Assembly (NCBI GenBank): GCA_965224815.1
Contig: CBDDAF010000003.1
Location: forward strand, 1,240,001 to 1,304,000
Source: CAYPEL01 sp036479985
Lineage (GTDB): Bacteria; Pseudomonadota; Gammaproteobacteria; DSM-19610
Direction: 5' to 3'
Length of the DNA: 64,000 bases
Shown: piece by piece, positions 1-8,969 of the stretch
Layout: each line of letters opens with the position of its first letter
Numbering within the stretch: position 1 is the stretch's first letter
Program-made: the position numbers and the translations under genes
Notes under the pieces: generated by a model
What the model saw: only the letters and a program-made list of their open reading frames with translations
What the model was told of the DNA's origin: nothing
Database searches by the model: none

Positions 1-454
1 TTTCCGTGAAGGGATATTTTGCCGAGACCTCCCCCAGAAACGGCAATAAGGCATCTTTCTTATTCACACGATCAATCTTGTTAATAACCAGTATTACCGG
101 ACTTTTAAGGTCTGCCAGTTTATCCAGCACCCACTGGTCATCGGCTTGCCAACGCAGACCGTCGATCATGAAAACTATAATATCAACATCGACCAGGGTC
201 TCTACAGCGGTTCGATTCAGATACCGGTTCATCGCGCGCGGTGTATGGGTATGCAACCCCGGCGTATCGACGTAAACAATCTGCGAATCCTGTTCGGTTT
301 TTATTCCCAGTATCCGGTGCCGTGTAGTTTGCGGACGCCGTGAGGTGATACTGATTTTTTGTCCGAGCAGACGGTTCAGTAGAGTTGATTTACCGACATT
401 GGGACGACCAATCAATGCGACATAGCCACAACGAAATTTGCTGGTTGTTGCCAC
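1..454 (-). CDS. era: GTPase Era, 3' end cut by window edge
   Basis: Era is a membrane-associated GTPase that binds 16S rRNA and helps 30S maturation. The reverse strand reads an open frame from a GTG at 454 into the window edge. It shows the G1 motif GRPNVGKSTLLNR, then an effector region with TSRRPQTTRHRILG, G3 as DTPGLH, and G4 as NKID, which is the Era order and spacing. The GTG starts one base after the rnc TGA, so the two genes are probably translated as a coupled pair, as is common for rnc-era. The KH domain lies outside the window. Identification is firm; the GTG start is inferred from position and from the N-terminus of the family. Confidence 0.93.
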   Translation of the reverse strand, partial: MATTSKFRCGYVALIGRPNVGKSTLLNRLLGQKISITSRRPQTTRHRILGIKTEQDSQIVYVDTPGLHTHTPRAMNRYLNRTAVETLVDVDIIVFMIDGLRWQADDQWVLDKLADLKSPVILVINKIDRVNKKDALLPFLGEVSAKYPFTE

Positions 455-455
455 C

Positions 456-1133
456 TCAGCTCGCCTCAAGCAGGGCCAACATGGCTTGCGCTGCTTCCTG
501 TTCAGCTTTTCTACGGCTTGTCCCTTTGCCTTCGGTACGTTGGTTTAATGCTTCAACACTACAGGCAAGTACGAATTCCTGATTGTGCGACCTGCCCTGC
601 ACTGAAATGACTTCGTACACCGGTACCGCATATTTACGTGCCTGCAAGTACTCCTGTAAAAGGGTTTTAGGATCTTTGAGATTAGTATCTAAGGGAGTGC
701 TTTCCAGGCGTTCTGAAAGTAGCCTGTGGATACAGGCACTGCATTGCTCAAAATCACTATCCAGCAAGATCGCCCCAAGTATCGCTTCAACGGCATCGGC
801 CAGAATAGATTCACGGCGGTAGCCACCACTTTTTAATTCGCCGGAACCCAGCTTCAGGTAATCACCCAGATCCATACTGCGGGCGATGATTGCTAATGAT
901 TCGCGGTTGACAAAATTAGCCCGTAATCGGCTCAACTCGCCTTCAGTGGCTTGCGGAAATTTTATATAAAGCCATTCGGCAACTACAAAACCTAACACTG
1001 CATCGCCCAGATATTCCAGGCGCTCGTTATTATTATTTCCAACGCTGCGATGCGTCAGCGCAATTTGAAGTAAGGCAGGATCATTGAACTGGTAATTTAG
1101 AAATTTAACAAGTCCGTCTACAGATTTTGTCAA
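456..1133 (-). CDS. rnc: Ribonuclease III
   Basis: Double-strand-specific endoribonuclease that processes rRNA precursors and regulates some mRNAs. The 225-residue product has the signature NNERLEYLGDAVLG at about residues 34-48 (catalytic Glu/Asp site), a second acidic helix LADAVEAILGA near 113-124, and a C-terminal dsRNA-binding domain with the GKGTSRRKAEQEAAQAML helix. The length is normal. The start is TTG at 1133, whose last two bases share the TGA stop of the DUF4845 gene upstream; no ATG fits the family N-terminus better. Overlapping or near-touching ends with both neighbours indicate one operon lepA-lepB-DUF4845-rnc-era. Confidence 0.97.
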   Translation of the reverse strand: MTKSVDGLVKFLNYQFNDPALLQIALTHRSVGNNNNERLEYLGDAVLGFVVAEWLYIKFPQATEGELSRLRANFVNRESLAIIARSMDLGDYLKLGSGELKSGGYRRESILADAVEAILGAILLDSDFEQCSACIHRLLSERLESTPLDTNLKDPKTLLQEYLQARKYAVPVYEVISVQGRSHNQEFVLACSVEALNQRTEGKGTSRRKAEQEAAQAMLALLEAS

Positions 1134-1504
1134 CGACCAGTTGCCTTGATTTCTTTGGAGAAGACGCCAACCAGATGAATGTTTGCAAGAAATTTTTGTC
1201 GGCGCTCATATTCCATCTTAACTTTGATAGCACCATCTGCCTTGGTAATCACAGCTTGCTTGGCTGTCAATGTTCTAACTTCGTTAATATCGAGACGTCG
1301 TTGGATCAGACTATGAATCTGACTCTTGGTTTTAGTTGCAAGCCCAGGCTCATCAACCAGGGACTCAAGAACCGAAGAGACTTTACTGTATTCCAGATAC
1401 ATGGGTACCAGCCGTAATACAACCAGCGTGAAAAAGGCAATAAGTCCGAGCACGAACAACCAGCCAATTGCAGTCATGCCTTTCTGCTTATTAAGATTCT
1501 GCAT
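1130..1504 (-). CDS. DUF4845 membrane protein
   Basis: This small 124-residue protein of unknown function is commonly found between lepB and rnc in gammaproteobacteria. The N-terminus has a short positive stretch, then GMTAIGWLFVLGLIAFF, a single membrane segment (about residues 10-32) that resembles a type IV pilin-like N-terminus, although I see no evidence that it is processed or assembled. The remainder is predicted to lie outside the cytoplasmic membrane. Its stop overlaps the TTG start of rnc. The family assignment rests on position, size and the GMT-x-IGW start. No function can be given. Confidence 0.85.
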   Translation of the reverse strand: MQNLNKQKGMTAIGWLFVLGLIAFFTLVVLRLVPMYLEYSKVSSVLESLVDEPGLATKTKSQIHSLIQRRLDINEVRTLTAKQAVITKADGAIKVKMEYERRQKFLANIHLVGVFSKEIKATGR

Positions 1505-1579
1505 TATTTATTCTCCGCGTGTTATGGATATTCACAGGATTCAGGACAAGCTAATATGCCCACGAATCATTTAATTAAT

Positions 1580-2404
1580 CTATTTAATTGATGCACCAAG
1601 CCGATCCCAATCAACCCCACCAGCAGCGCCATCATAGTTCATCCAGATCTTAAACGCTTTTCCAACCAGATTTTCATCGGGTACAAAGCCCCAGTAGCGG
1701 CTGTCATTACTATTATCCCGGTTGTCACCCATCACAAAATAATGTCCTTCCGGCACCACAACATCACTGGTTTTACCACCTGTTCGCGGCATCACCAAAA
1801 TTTGGTGCTGTGCATTGCCTAGCTGCTCTTCACGTACACCAGCGCCCGACATAGAGAGCCCTGACCCAACCCCAATATATGAGCCTGCCGGAATCTGGGC
1901 AACTTTCTCACTATTGATTAACAGTGTCTTGTCCTTGTATTCGATATGATCGCCCGGCAAACCGACGACACGTTTAATGTAATCCGTCCGTGGATCCAGC
2001 GGAAAACGGAACACCGCCACATCACCTCTTTTTGGCGCACCATCACCGTAAATCTTTTTGTTGATCACTGGCAGTCGTATACCATAGCTAAATTTATTCA
2101 CCAGAATAAAATCACCGGAGAGCAGGGTCGGCATCATTGAACCGGAAGGTATACGGAAGGGTTCGACCAGAAAAGATCGTAGTAACAATACAGCTAGAAT
2201 AACCGGGAAAAAAGACTTGGCGTACTCTACCAGCGTTGACTCTTTGAGCGACTGCTGCACTTCATTACGATCAACATTATCACCACTGGACAGCACTGTT
2301 GCACGTTGCCGCCGCCGTGGTGCCAACATAATCGCATCGGCCGCCCAGATGAGTCCGGTAATGAAAGTTGCGGCAACCAGTATGGTCGGGAAATCAAAAT
2401 TCAT
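1580..2404 (-). CDS. lepB: Signal peptidase I
   Basis: Inner-membrane serine protease that cleaves signal peptides from exported proteins. The 274-residue protein has a membrane segment at residues 5-25, a cytoplasmic loop, a second membrane segment around 65-80, then the catalytic box PSGSMMPTLL with Ser89 and the general-base lysine Lys144 in YIKRVVGLPGD. Box E appears as GDNRDNSNDSRYWGFV. The length and two-TM layout match the gammaproteobacterial enzyme. It follows lepA by 16 bases and shares its operon. Confidence 0.97.
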   Translation of the reverse strand: MNFDFPTILVAATFITGLIWAADAIMLAPRRRQRATVLSSGDNVDRNEVQQSLKESTLVEYAKSFFPVILAVLLLRSFLVEPFRIPSGSMMPTLLSGDFILVNKFSYGIRLPVINKKIYGDGAPKRGDVAVFRFPLDPRTDYIKRVVGLPGDHIEYKDKTLLINSEKVAQIPAGSYIGVGSGLSMSGAGVREEQLGNAQHQILVMPRTGGKTSDVVVPEGHYFVMGDNRDNSNDSRYWGFVPDENLVGKAFKIWMNYDGAAGGVDWDRLGASIK

Positions 2405-2420
2405 AGTTTAATCCTTGTTA

Positions 2421-4223
2421 TCATTTCTTGCTGGCCTGTAACACCGCCAGGAAAGCTTCCTGCGGAATTTCAACCTTGCCAAATTGTTTCATACGCCGTT
2501 TACCTGCTTTTTGTTTCTCCAACAATTTTCGTTTTCGCGAAACATCACCACCGTAACATTTAGCGGTAACGTTTTTACGCAATGCCTTGACGGTGGTCCG
2601 GGCAATAATCTGTGAACCAATGGCAGCCTGTATCGCCACATCAAACATCTGTCGCGGTATGATTTCGCGCATCCGGTCGGCCAGGTCACGGCCCCGGTTT
2701 TGTGCCACATCGCGGTGTACGATAACCGATAATGCATCAACCCGCTCATTGTTAATCAGAATATCCAGTCTGACCAATGGCGCTTCCTGAAAGCGTTCAA
2801 AGCTGTAGTCAAACGATGCATAGCCACGGCTGACTGATTTTAACCTGTCAAAGAAGTCCATGACTACTTCACTGAGCGGTAATTCGTAGCTCAATGAAAC
2901 CTGATTACCCAGATATTGCATACTGCGCTGAACTCCGCGCTTTTCTACACACAGGCCAATGACCGCACCCAGGTAGTCCTGTGGCACCAGAATATTGGCG
3001 AGAATAATGGGCTCGCGTATTTCTTCAATGTGGTTAACCGGCGGCAGGCTGGATGGATTATCGATTTTCAGCACTTCTTCTTTGGTGGTAAAAATCTCAT
3101 AGACCACCGTGGGTGCCGTGGTAATCAGATCCAGATTGTATTCACGCTCCAACCGCTCCTGGACGATTTCCATGTGCAACATACCCAGGAAACCGCAACG
3201 AAATCCAAATCCAAGCGCCGATGAGGTTTCCGGTTCGAAATGCAGTGATGCATCGTTGAGCCGCAACTTTTGCAGTGATTCACGCAGGTCTTCGTAATCA
3301 TCCGAAGTCACCGGATAAAGCCCGGCAAATACGCGTGGCTGAATATGCTGGAAACCGGGTAACGGCTCTTCAGCAGGCCGGTCTGTCAGTGTCAATGTAT
3401 CACCAACCGGCGCACCATCAATTTCCTTGATTCCAGCAATGACAAAACCCACATCACCCGCAGACAGGTTTGGTTTGTCTTCACGGCGCGGCGTAAAAAC
3501 CCCGACCTTTTCTACCAGGAAATCCCGGCCAGTCGACATAACCCGGACTTTTTTCCGGTTCTGCATGGTACCCTGCATGACTCTGACCAGAGAGATAACA
3601 CCGACGTAATTATCAAACCATGAATCAATAATTAACGCCTGCAAGGGAGCATCTGCATCACCTACCGGTGCCGGTATCTGCTTGACAAGCCGTTCAAGCA
3701 ACAACTCTACTCCCAGCCCGGTCTTGGCGCTGATTTCAATTGCATCACTCGCATCAATACCGATAATTTCTTCGATTTCGTTTTTAACCCGTTCCGGTTC
3801 TGCGGACGGCAAATCGATTTTGTTCAACACCGGCACCACTTCGAGGCCTTGCTCAATAGCGGTGTAACAATTTGCCACACTCTGGGCTTCGACACCTTGT
3901 GCCGCATCAACAATCAACAACGCTCCTTCGCAAGCCGACAGGGAGCGTGAGACTTCATAGGAAAAATCCACATGGCCCGGAGTATCGATAAAATTCAGCG
4001 TATAGATTGTACCGTCTTCTGCCTGGTATGGCAGAGACACACTTTGCGCCTTAATGGTAATGCCACGCTCTCGCTCCAGATCCATGGAATCCAGCACCTG
4101 ATTTGCCATCTCGCGATCACTGAGTCCACCACATAACTGGATAAAACGATCAGCCAGCGTCGACTTACCGTGATCAATATGCGCGATGATTGAAAAGTTA
4201 CGGATATGAGACAGGTCGGTCAT
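2421..4223 (-). CDS. lepA: Elongation factor 4 (LepA) GTPase
   Basis: Ribosomal translocase-like GTPase that affects initiation and elongation under stress. At 600 residues it is full length. The G1 motif AHIDHGKSTLADR lies at residues 14-26, G2 RGITIK near 55, G3 DTPGHVDF near 80, and G4 NKIDLP near 134. An EF-G-like domain V and the LepA-specific C-terminal domain follow, with the conserved stretch AKCYGGDVSRKRKLLEKQK near 555. It heads the lepA-lepB-DUF4845-rnc-era operon. A 95 bp gap separates it from the glutaredoxin-like gene upstream. Confidence 0.98.
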   Translation of the reverse strand: MTDLSHIRNFSIIAHIDHGKSTLADRFIQLCGGLSDREMANQVLDSMDLERERGITIKAQSVSLPYQAEDGTIYTLNFIDTPGHVDFSYEVSRSLSACEGALLIVDAAQGVEAQSVANCYTAIEQGLEVVPVLNKIDLPSAEPERVKNEIEEIIGIDASDAIEISAKTGLGVELLLERLVKQIPAPVGDADAPLQALIIDSWFDNYVGVISLVRVMQGTMQNRKKVRVMSTGRDFLVEKVGVFTPRREDKPNLSAGDVGFVIAGIKEIDGAPVGDTLTLTDRPAEEPLPGFQHIQPRVFAGLYPVTSDDYEDLRESLQKLRLNDASLHFEPETSSALGFGFRCGFLGMLHMEIVQERLEREYNLDLITTAPTVVYEIFTTKEEVLKIDNPSSLPPVNHIEEIREPIILANILVPQDYLGAVIGLCVEKRGVQRSMQYLGNQVSLSYELPLSEVVMDFFDRLKSVSRGYASFDYSFERFQEAPLVRLDILINNERVDALSVIVHRDVAQNRGRDLADRMREIIPRQMFDVAIQAAIGSQIIARTTVKALRKNVTAKCYGGDVSRKRKLLEKQKAGKRRMKQFGKVEIPQEAFLAVLQASKK

Positions 4224-4317
4224 GTCGGCTATAAAATGACCCTGCCGGATTTAGGAGTGTTATGAATATTCAAGAAATAAAGGCTGGCAAAACAAAACAA
4301 TCACGCAGTATACACGG

Positions 4318-4560
4318 TCAGGCAGTGACCAAACAGGCTTTGAGCGCGGCTTCGTCCAGGTAATAGTGGCAGATTTCCAGTTTACCCTGCATCAGAACCG
4401 GCACCTTTTCACCATAGCGCTTGACCAGTTCGGGATCGGAGTCGATATCCACGACTTCAAGTTGAAATCCAAAATCTGCTCGCCGCTCTTGTAACAGCGC
4501 CAGCATGTCCTGGCATAAATGGCAGTGGAAACGGCTGTACAGAGTTAAAACAGGTTTCAT
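4318..4560 (-). CDS. Glutaredoxin-like protein (DUF836 family)
   Basis: The product is an 80-residue thioredoxin-fold protein. It starts with a beta strand and a redox motif CHLC (MKPVLTLYSRFHCHLCQDML), followed by VDIDSDPELVKRYGEKVPVL, which contains the cis-proline (VPVL) typical of glutaredoxin-like folds. Proteins of this type are often encoded near mucD and lepA in gammaproteobacteria. Substrates are unknown, and whether it is a true dithiol reductase cannot be decided from sequence. A REP-type element lies directly upstream of its start. Confidence 0.85.
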   Translation of the reverse strand: MKPVLTLYSRFHCHLCQDMLALLQERRADFGFQLEVVDIDSDPELVKRYGEKVPVLMQGKLEICHYYLDEAALKACLVTA

Positions 4561-4576
4561 TTTTATAAAATCAATG

Positions 4577-4667
4577 ATAGCTCTGATTTATTAGTTAGAA
4601 CCTGTAGGAGCGGCTTTAGCCGCGATGGGCGTTGATACCATCGCGGCTAAAGCCGCTCCTACAGGTT
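4577..4667 (+). repeat. REP-centred MITE-like element, copy 1 (partial)
   Basis: A strong hairpin (about 4599-4667) has arms reading CCTGTAGGAGCGGCTTTAGC and its complement around a short GCGTTGATA-containing loop. Left of it is the short arm seen in other copies (CTCTGATTTATTAGTTAGAA). I do not see a convincing long arm to the right, so this copy appears partial. It lies between mucD and the glutaredoxin-like gene, in the same orientation as the 10.6 kb copy. Confidence 0.85.
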
Positions 4668-4703
4668 TTCATACTGCGGGACAGTGAAGTAAAAGCAGTA
4701 TGC

Positions 4704-6143
4704 TTATTCCTTCTCCTGAACTTTCATCGCCAGGAAGATCGGGCCGCCTCGGCGTTGAACCAGGACTGCAATCGATTTACCGGCCGGTAGATTTTTGACC
4801 ATTTTCTCGAAAGTTTTCACATCGGTGACCGGCTTGTTATCGATACGCACAATGATATCGCCATCATGTATGCCCGCATCTGCAGCTACGCCTTTACCCA
4901 CTTTTTCGACCAGAATGCCGCCGTCATCAAGTTCCAGTTCCTTAGCTTGAGTACTGGTCAGATCGGCTACCTGTATCCCAATACGATTATCGGTAACAGC
5001 CTTGCTGCCTTCTACTTTCGCGACCACCTGATTTTCTTCTGGTAACTCGCCTAGTGTAATCGTCAGGGTTTTCTCCTTACCCGCACGCATAACCTTCATA
5101 GGCACACCCTTACCCACCGGTGTAGAACCAACGATCGGCGGCAGACTGGATGATTTCTCGATTTGCTTGTTATTAAATTCGATAACCACATCGCCAACCT
5201 GCAACTTGGCTTTGGCAGCCGGACTATCAGGCAATACTTTAGCCACGAGTGCGCCATAAGGACGTTTCATACCAAAGGATTCGGCTAACTCCCGGGTTAC
5301 ATCCTGTATCAAAACACCCAACCAGCCACGGCTGACCTTGCCGGTGGTCTTAAGCTGCTCGATAACATCCATTGCCACTTCAATCGGAATGGAAAATGAC
5401 AGCCCCATATAGCCCCCGGTACGGCTATAGATCTGCGAATTAACACCCACCACTTTACCGTCCAGATTAAATAATGGGCCACCCGAATTACCCGGGTTAA
5501 TCGCCACGTCAGTCTGGATAAATGGCACATAGTTTTCACGCGGCAAGGCACGGCCCTTGGCGCTGACGATGCCGACGGTCGCTGAACGATCAAAGCCAAA
5601 AGGCGACCCGATCGCCATCACCCACTCGCCAACCTTAAGCACTTCTGATTCACCAATATCGGCAACCGGCAAGTCATCCGCTTCTATTTTAAGTAAGGCA
5701 ATGTCACTGCGAGGATCCAGACCGATAACCTCAGCTTTTAATTCACGCCGGTCAGACAGGCGCACGATTATTTCATCAGCATCTTTGACGACATGGTTAT
5801 TGGTCATCACATAACCGTCTTTGGAAATGATAAAACCGGAACCCAGAGACTGGGCTTCGCGTTCAATCGGCGCACCACCCCCTTTACCCTGCTCGCCAAA
5901 AAAATGTTTGAACATATCGCCAAACGGGCTGCCTTCGGGCAGATCAGGAATTTCCATTCCTTCGGGTAACTGCATGCCGCCAGATTTTACTTTTTGTGTG
6001 GTACTGATATTGACGACTGCTGGACTGACTTGCACAACCAGATCAGTAAAATCTGGTAACTCGCGCGCCTGTATTTGCATCGCCGAAAATAATCCGCTCA
6101 CTAATATAAGTAACGCGCTAAATGTTTTTAACTGCTTGTACAT
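4704..6143 (-). CDS. mucD: Periplasmic serine protease MucD/DegP (HtrA family)
   Basis: Periplasmic protease and chaperone that removes misfolded envelope proteins. I chose the ATG at 6143, preceded by AGGAGA and giving a signal peptide (YKQLKTFSALLILVSGLFSA, cleaved near AMQIQA), rather than a 40-residue longer frame with no signal peptide at its start. In the 479-residue form the catalytic triad is His117 (TNNHVV), Asp147 (SDIALLKI) and Ser220 (NPGNSGGPLF). Two PDZ domains follow, at about 265-355 and 385-475. It is the last gene of the rpoE-rseA-rseB-rseC-mucD cluster, matching the algU-mucABCD operon of Pseudomonas. Confidence 0.96.
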   Translation of the reverse strand: MYKQLKTFSALLILVSGLFSAMQIQARELPDFTDLVVQVSPAVVNISTTQKVKSGGMQLPEGMEIPDLPEGSPFGDMFKHFFGEQGKGGGAPIEREAQSLGSGFIISKDGYVMTNNHVVKDADEIIVRLSDRRELKAEVIGLDPRSDIALLKIEADDLPVADIGESEVLKVGEWVMAIGSPFGFDRSATVGIVSAKGRALPRENYVPFIQTDVAINPGNSGGPLFNLDGKVVGVNSQIYSRTGGYMGLSFSIPIEVAMDVIEQLKTTGKVSRGWLGVLIQDVTRELAESFGMKRPYGALVAKVLPDSPAAKAKLQVGDVVIEFNNKQIEKSSSLPPIVGSTPVGKGVPMKVMRAGKEKTLTITLGELPEENQVVAKVEGSKAVTDNRIGIQVADLTSTQAKELELDDGGILVEKVGKGVAADAGIHDGDIIVRIDNKPVTDVKTFEKMVKNLPAGKSIAVLVQRRGGPIFLAMKVQEKE

Positions 6144-6160
6144 GGTTTCTCCTGATAATC

Positions 6161-6637
6161 TCACTGCACGACCGGGTGAGTTCCGGTATTTGAAATACGC
6201 TGTAACACGACTGGCTGGTATCGCTGGTCGCTCTGTATCTGCCGGGTAAAACGCCGCAACCACAACAGACCCGCTATAAAACCTGCTACGCCCATTACTA
6301 TGGCTGACAATTCTGCATTAGCCATAAGCCCTTTATTTGCCGCCAACGTTCCCACCAGCGAACCTAGCATCAATCCCAGCAGTGGAACGCAATATACAGC
6401 CAGCGAGCCGCGCAACAAAGCCTGTTCGCGAATGCCTATGACGACTTCGTCACCCAGCTTATAACCCGGTTCGGCCAAAACTCTCAGTATTGACCGCTTA
6501 TTACCGAATAATTTATCCAGCACCGAAACACCGCAACCATTTTTAGCCACACAACTACCACAGGCTGACTTACGCTGGGTTTCCACCCAGACAGCAGCAT
6601 CCTCAATACGAATAATTGTAGCCGTTTCCTGAAGCAT
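6161..6637 (-). CDS. rseC: RseC/MucC family inner-membrane protein
   Basis: This 158-residue RseC family protein belongs to sigma-E operons and, in other bacteria, to SoxR-reducing systems. The N-terminus has a cysteine cluster (Cys26, Cys29, Cys35 in ACGSCVAKNGCG) that could bind a metal or an Fe-S cluster. Two membrane segments follow at about 79-101 and 108-127. Cysteines in the soluble N-terminal part and two TMs are the family pattern. It lies 5 bases after rseB. Its molecular role is not settled in the family. Confidence 0.92.
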   Translation of the reverse strand: MLQETATIIRIEDAAVWVETQRKSACGSCVAKNGCGVSVLDKLFGNKRSILRVLAEPGYKLGDEVVIGIREQALLRGSLAVYCVPLLGLMLGSLVGTLAANKGLMANAELSAIVMGVAGFIAGLLWLRRFTRQIQSDQRYQPVVLQRISNTGTHPVVQ

Positions 6638-6642
6638 AAGAA

Positions 6643-7620
6643 TTAAGGTATAAATTGAACAGACTTGCCAATCTTTTCCAGCGTCACAATGGGCACTTCT
6701 CCTACTGCAGTAACATAGTGCCCTTTGACCATTGTACCAAACGCGTTAAGCGCTCCACGCCTGGAAATCCCTGTGTAAGATTCGTCTTTCGGTTTGGCCT
6801 TTTCTATATACACTGAAACACTGGCCAGACCGTCGCTGAATACCCAGTGCTCTACCGCTGGATCAGCTTCCGTCAGGCTATGCCAGTTATGGCTGGTTTG
6901 CATAAAACCGCCGGGCACATTAGAAAAACTCCAATTTTCACTAGGCGAATACTCTGACTTACCCTTGAATGATAATTCCGGTTCACGTACCCAGCTATAA
7001 TCGCTGCCCTGATATTCCGGTCGAAGTTCCTTTTCAGAAATAGTCGCCGGGAAATCAATCTGGGTAAACATAACCTGCTCAATAATTTCCTCAGTTTCAC
7101 TGGTCAACTCGGATCGTAGCAGTATTTTGTTATCCGTCGAAATACACAGGCGTTGCCCGTAGCGGTATTGGTCGCGTGGCTGGATAGCAACGAGTCGGCA
7201 GTCTATTCCGGCCACCCTATCATCACCTAGAAACTGGAAACTGTAGTGCTTTTCGATACCACCCAGATCATCTGGAAAACCGGCTGGAAATGGCTGACGG
7301 GGACGGCTTTTGTGCAGCACTACCGACTGCTTGTCACCCAGAATACAGGTGACCATTTGATTATTGCGGATCACTTCCCGCTTGGGCCCGGTTAACGAAG
7401 ACAGTTTTTCCCATTCATCATCACCCTCACCGGAATGCACAATACGCATGGCTTCGATACGATCAGCATGCTGATAGACGAACGTACCCCGGTAATTGGT
7501 CGACTGGACTGAGCGGGACATTTGTTCCAGCCAGCCTCGCGCCGACTCTTGTTCGGCCTGCGCTATACTGCCAACAAGTAGGCTCCAGCTAACAAGCAGA
7601 AACTTCAATAACAAATTCAC
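6643..7620 (-). CDS. rseB: Sigma-E factor regulatory protein RseB (MucB)
   Basis: Periplasmic protein that binds the anti-sigma factor RseA and shields it from proteolysis until lipid or unfolded-protein signals release it. The 325-residue sequence has a signal peptide (residues 1-22, ending SIAQA), an N-terminal lipoprotein-carrier-like domain (NYRGTFVYQHADRIEAMRIV) and the smaller C-terminal domain. The length is normal for the family. Its start overlaps the end of rseA by 4 bases, consistent with coupled synthesis of the pair. Confidence 0.95.
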   Translation of the reverse strand: MNLLLKFLLVSWSLLVGSIAQAEQESARGWLEQMSRSVQSTNYRGTFVYQHADRIEAMRIVHSGEGDDEWEKLSSLTGPKREVIRNNQMVTCILGDKQSVVLHKSRPRQPFPAGFPDDLGGIEKHYSFQFLGDDRVAGIDCRLVAIQPRDQYRYGQRLCISTDNKILLRSELTSETEEIIEQVMFTQIDFPATISEKELRPEYQGSDYSWVREPELSFKGKSEYSPSENWSFSNVPGGFMQTSHNWHSLTEADPAVEHWVFSDGLASVSVYIEKAKPKDESYTGISRRGALNAFGTMVKGHYVTAVGEVPIVTLEKIGKSVQFIP

Positions 7621-8213
7621 TGTGCGTCTTCAAACCCTACAATCCGGACATAAGGCGTTAAACCCTGCATGCCGTGACTGGCAGCAAATTCACTGTGATT
7701 CACCAGGTAACCACTCAGGCGTTTATCAACCTGTGGCGCTATGCGATCCCATTGATCCTGACTAGAATCCTGGCGGGTAGATACTTGCACAATGGGTGCT
7801 GTAAGCGTTTCAGTCGTGGCCACTTGGGGAGTGTCAGGCGTCGTTTGCTGCAGGTTTTGAATCGACAATACGGCCACCAAAGCGACTGAAGCAGCAATTG
7901 CAAATCCCACCGCAGGCTTCCAGAATGAACGGCCTGTTTCTTGCCGGTCAAGCGTAGTTACATCCTGAATAGTGGACGATGAATCCTGCTCTTTGTGGTC
8001 ATCAGCTAACGCATCCTGTACACGGCCAGCAATCCCCAGACCTGTAGCCTGAGTGACACCACCATGTATCACGTCACCGATTAATTGGTAACGCCCCATG
8101 CAGGCGCGTAAGTCTGCATCGCGTTGTAACCGGCCGAGTAATAAAGGCCGCTCCAGATCGGTCAGCTCATCATCGACCAGGGCTGAAATTTGTTCGCGGA
8201 TTTCGTCTTTCAT
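7617..8213 (-). CDS. rseA: Anti-sigma-E factor RseA (MucA)
   Basis: Single-pass inner-membrane anti-sigma factor. Residues 1-75 form the cytoplasmic sigma-binding domain (EQISALVDDELTDLERPLLL; later RYQLIGDVIHGG). A membrane helix follows at about 99-118 (KPAVGFAIAASVALVAVLSI), then a periplasmic tail that would contact RseB. The length of 198 residues is typical of the MucA type. It starts immediately after rpoE, with no spacer, and overlaps rseB by 4 bases, so sigma factor and antagonist are translated together. Confidence 0.95.
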   Translation of the reverse strand: MKDEIREQISALVDDELTDLERPLLLGRLQRDADLRACMGRYQLIGDVIHGGVTQATGLGIAGRVQDALADDHKEQDSSSTIQDVTTLDRQETGRSFWKPAVGFAIAASVALVAVLSIQNLQQTTPDTPQVATTETLTAPIVQVSTRQDSSQDQWDRIAPQVDKRLSGYLVNHSEFAASHGMQGLTPYVRIVGFEDAQ

Positions 8214-8810
8214 TTACTTCTCACCTGCATCAGTTTCATCCAGCAAGGGCCGGATACGGGTATCGATTGCATCTCTGGCCCGGAAAATTCTTGATCGCAC
8301 CGTACCAATCGGACACTCCATGGCGGTGGCAATTTCTTCGTAACTAAAACCTTCGAGTTCACGTAACACAATGGCGGTTCGAAGGTCTTCCGGTAAATCA
8401 TCAATAGCGGCCTGGATGGTAATCTCAAGCTCACTTTTTAGCAGCATATGTTCCGGTGTTGCGTACTCTTTAAGACCGGAGGCACCCTCATATTGTTCCG
8501 CATCCTGGGCATCAATATCACCCGCCGGGGGACGCCGGCTTCTGGCCACCAGATAGTTCTTGGCGGTGTTGATCGCAATGCGATACAACCAGGTATAAAA
8601 CGCGCTGTCCCCTCTGAAGTTCGGCAGCGCGCGGTAAGCCTTGATAAAGGCTTCCTGGGCAACGTCCTGCACTTCGCTAGAATCGCGCATGTAGCGGCCG
8701 ATCACATTGGCAATCTTGTGCTCATATTTTCTGACAAGAATGTCAAAAGCGGCTTTTTCACCGCGCTGAACACGTTTCACCAGCTCTTCGTCTAGTTTCC
8801 GTTCGCCCAT
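8214..8810 (-). CDS. rpoE: RNA polymerase sigma factor RpoE (AlgU)
   Basis: ECF sigma factor for envelope stress. Sigma region 2 spans about residues 12-95 (NVIGRYMRDSSEVQDVAQEA, then FYTWLYRIAINTAKNYL) and region 4 about 130-185 (LRELEGFSYEEIATAMECP). I start at the ATG at 8810, giving 198 residues: a GGGGA ribosome site lies 8 bases upstream, and MGERKLDEELVKRVQRGEK is the usual N-terminus. An ATG 12 codons upstream (8846) has no ribosome site and sits about where transcription should begin. It is the first gene of the stress operon and probably autoregulated. Confidence 0.96.
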   Translation of the reverse strand: MGERKLDEELVKRVQRGEKAAFDILVRKYEHKIANVIGRYMRDSSEVQDVAQEAFIKAYRALPNFRGDSAFYTWLYRIAINTAKNYLVARSRRPPAGDIDAQDAEQYEGASGLKEYATPEHMLLKSELEITIQAAIDDLPEDLRTAIVLRELEGFSYEEIATAMECPIGTVRSRIFRARDAIDTRIRPLLDETDAGEK

Positions 8811-8853
8811 CCGGGCTGTCCCCTTTATGTCCCGGATCGTATTCATGCCATTG

Positions 8854-8881
8854 AATTGACCATAGCGTGTCCGGATAGTTC
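8854..8881 (-). promoter_or_regulatory. Candidate sigma-E promoter of rpoE
   Basis: On the minus strand GAACTA (8881-8876) is separated by 16 bases from TCAATT (8859-8854). This approximates the ECF sigma-E consensus GGAACTT-16-TCnAA. The start of transcription would fall near 8848, about 38 bases before the chosen rpoE start codon. RpoE autoregulation through such a promoter is established in relatives; here it is inferred from the motif and position. Confidence 0.55.
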
Positions 8882-8969
8882 GCCTGTACCGTGAGATTAC
8901 GGTAAGGTTATGACAGAGCTAATGCCCTGAATACTAAACATAACCGATTCTGGCCAGTGGCCACAAGCT

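Noticed and set aside
6144..6263. 40-residue N-terminal extension of MucD
   Set aside because: The downstream ATG at 6143 has AGGAGA in front and begins a standard signal peptide; the extension overlaps rseC and would bury the signal peptide.
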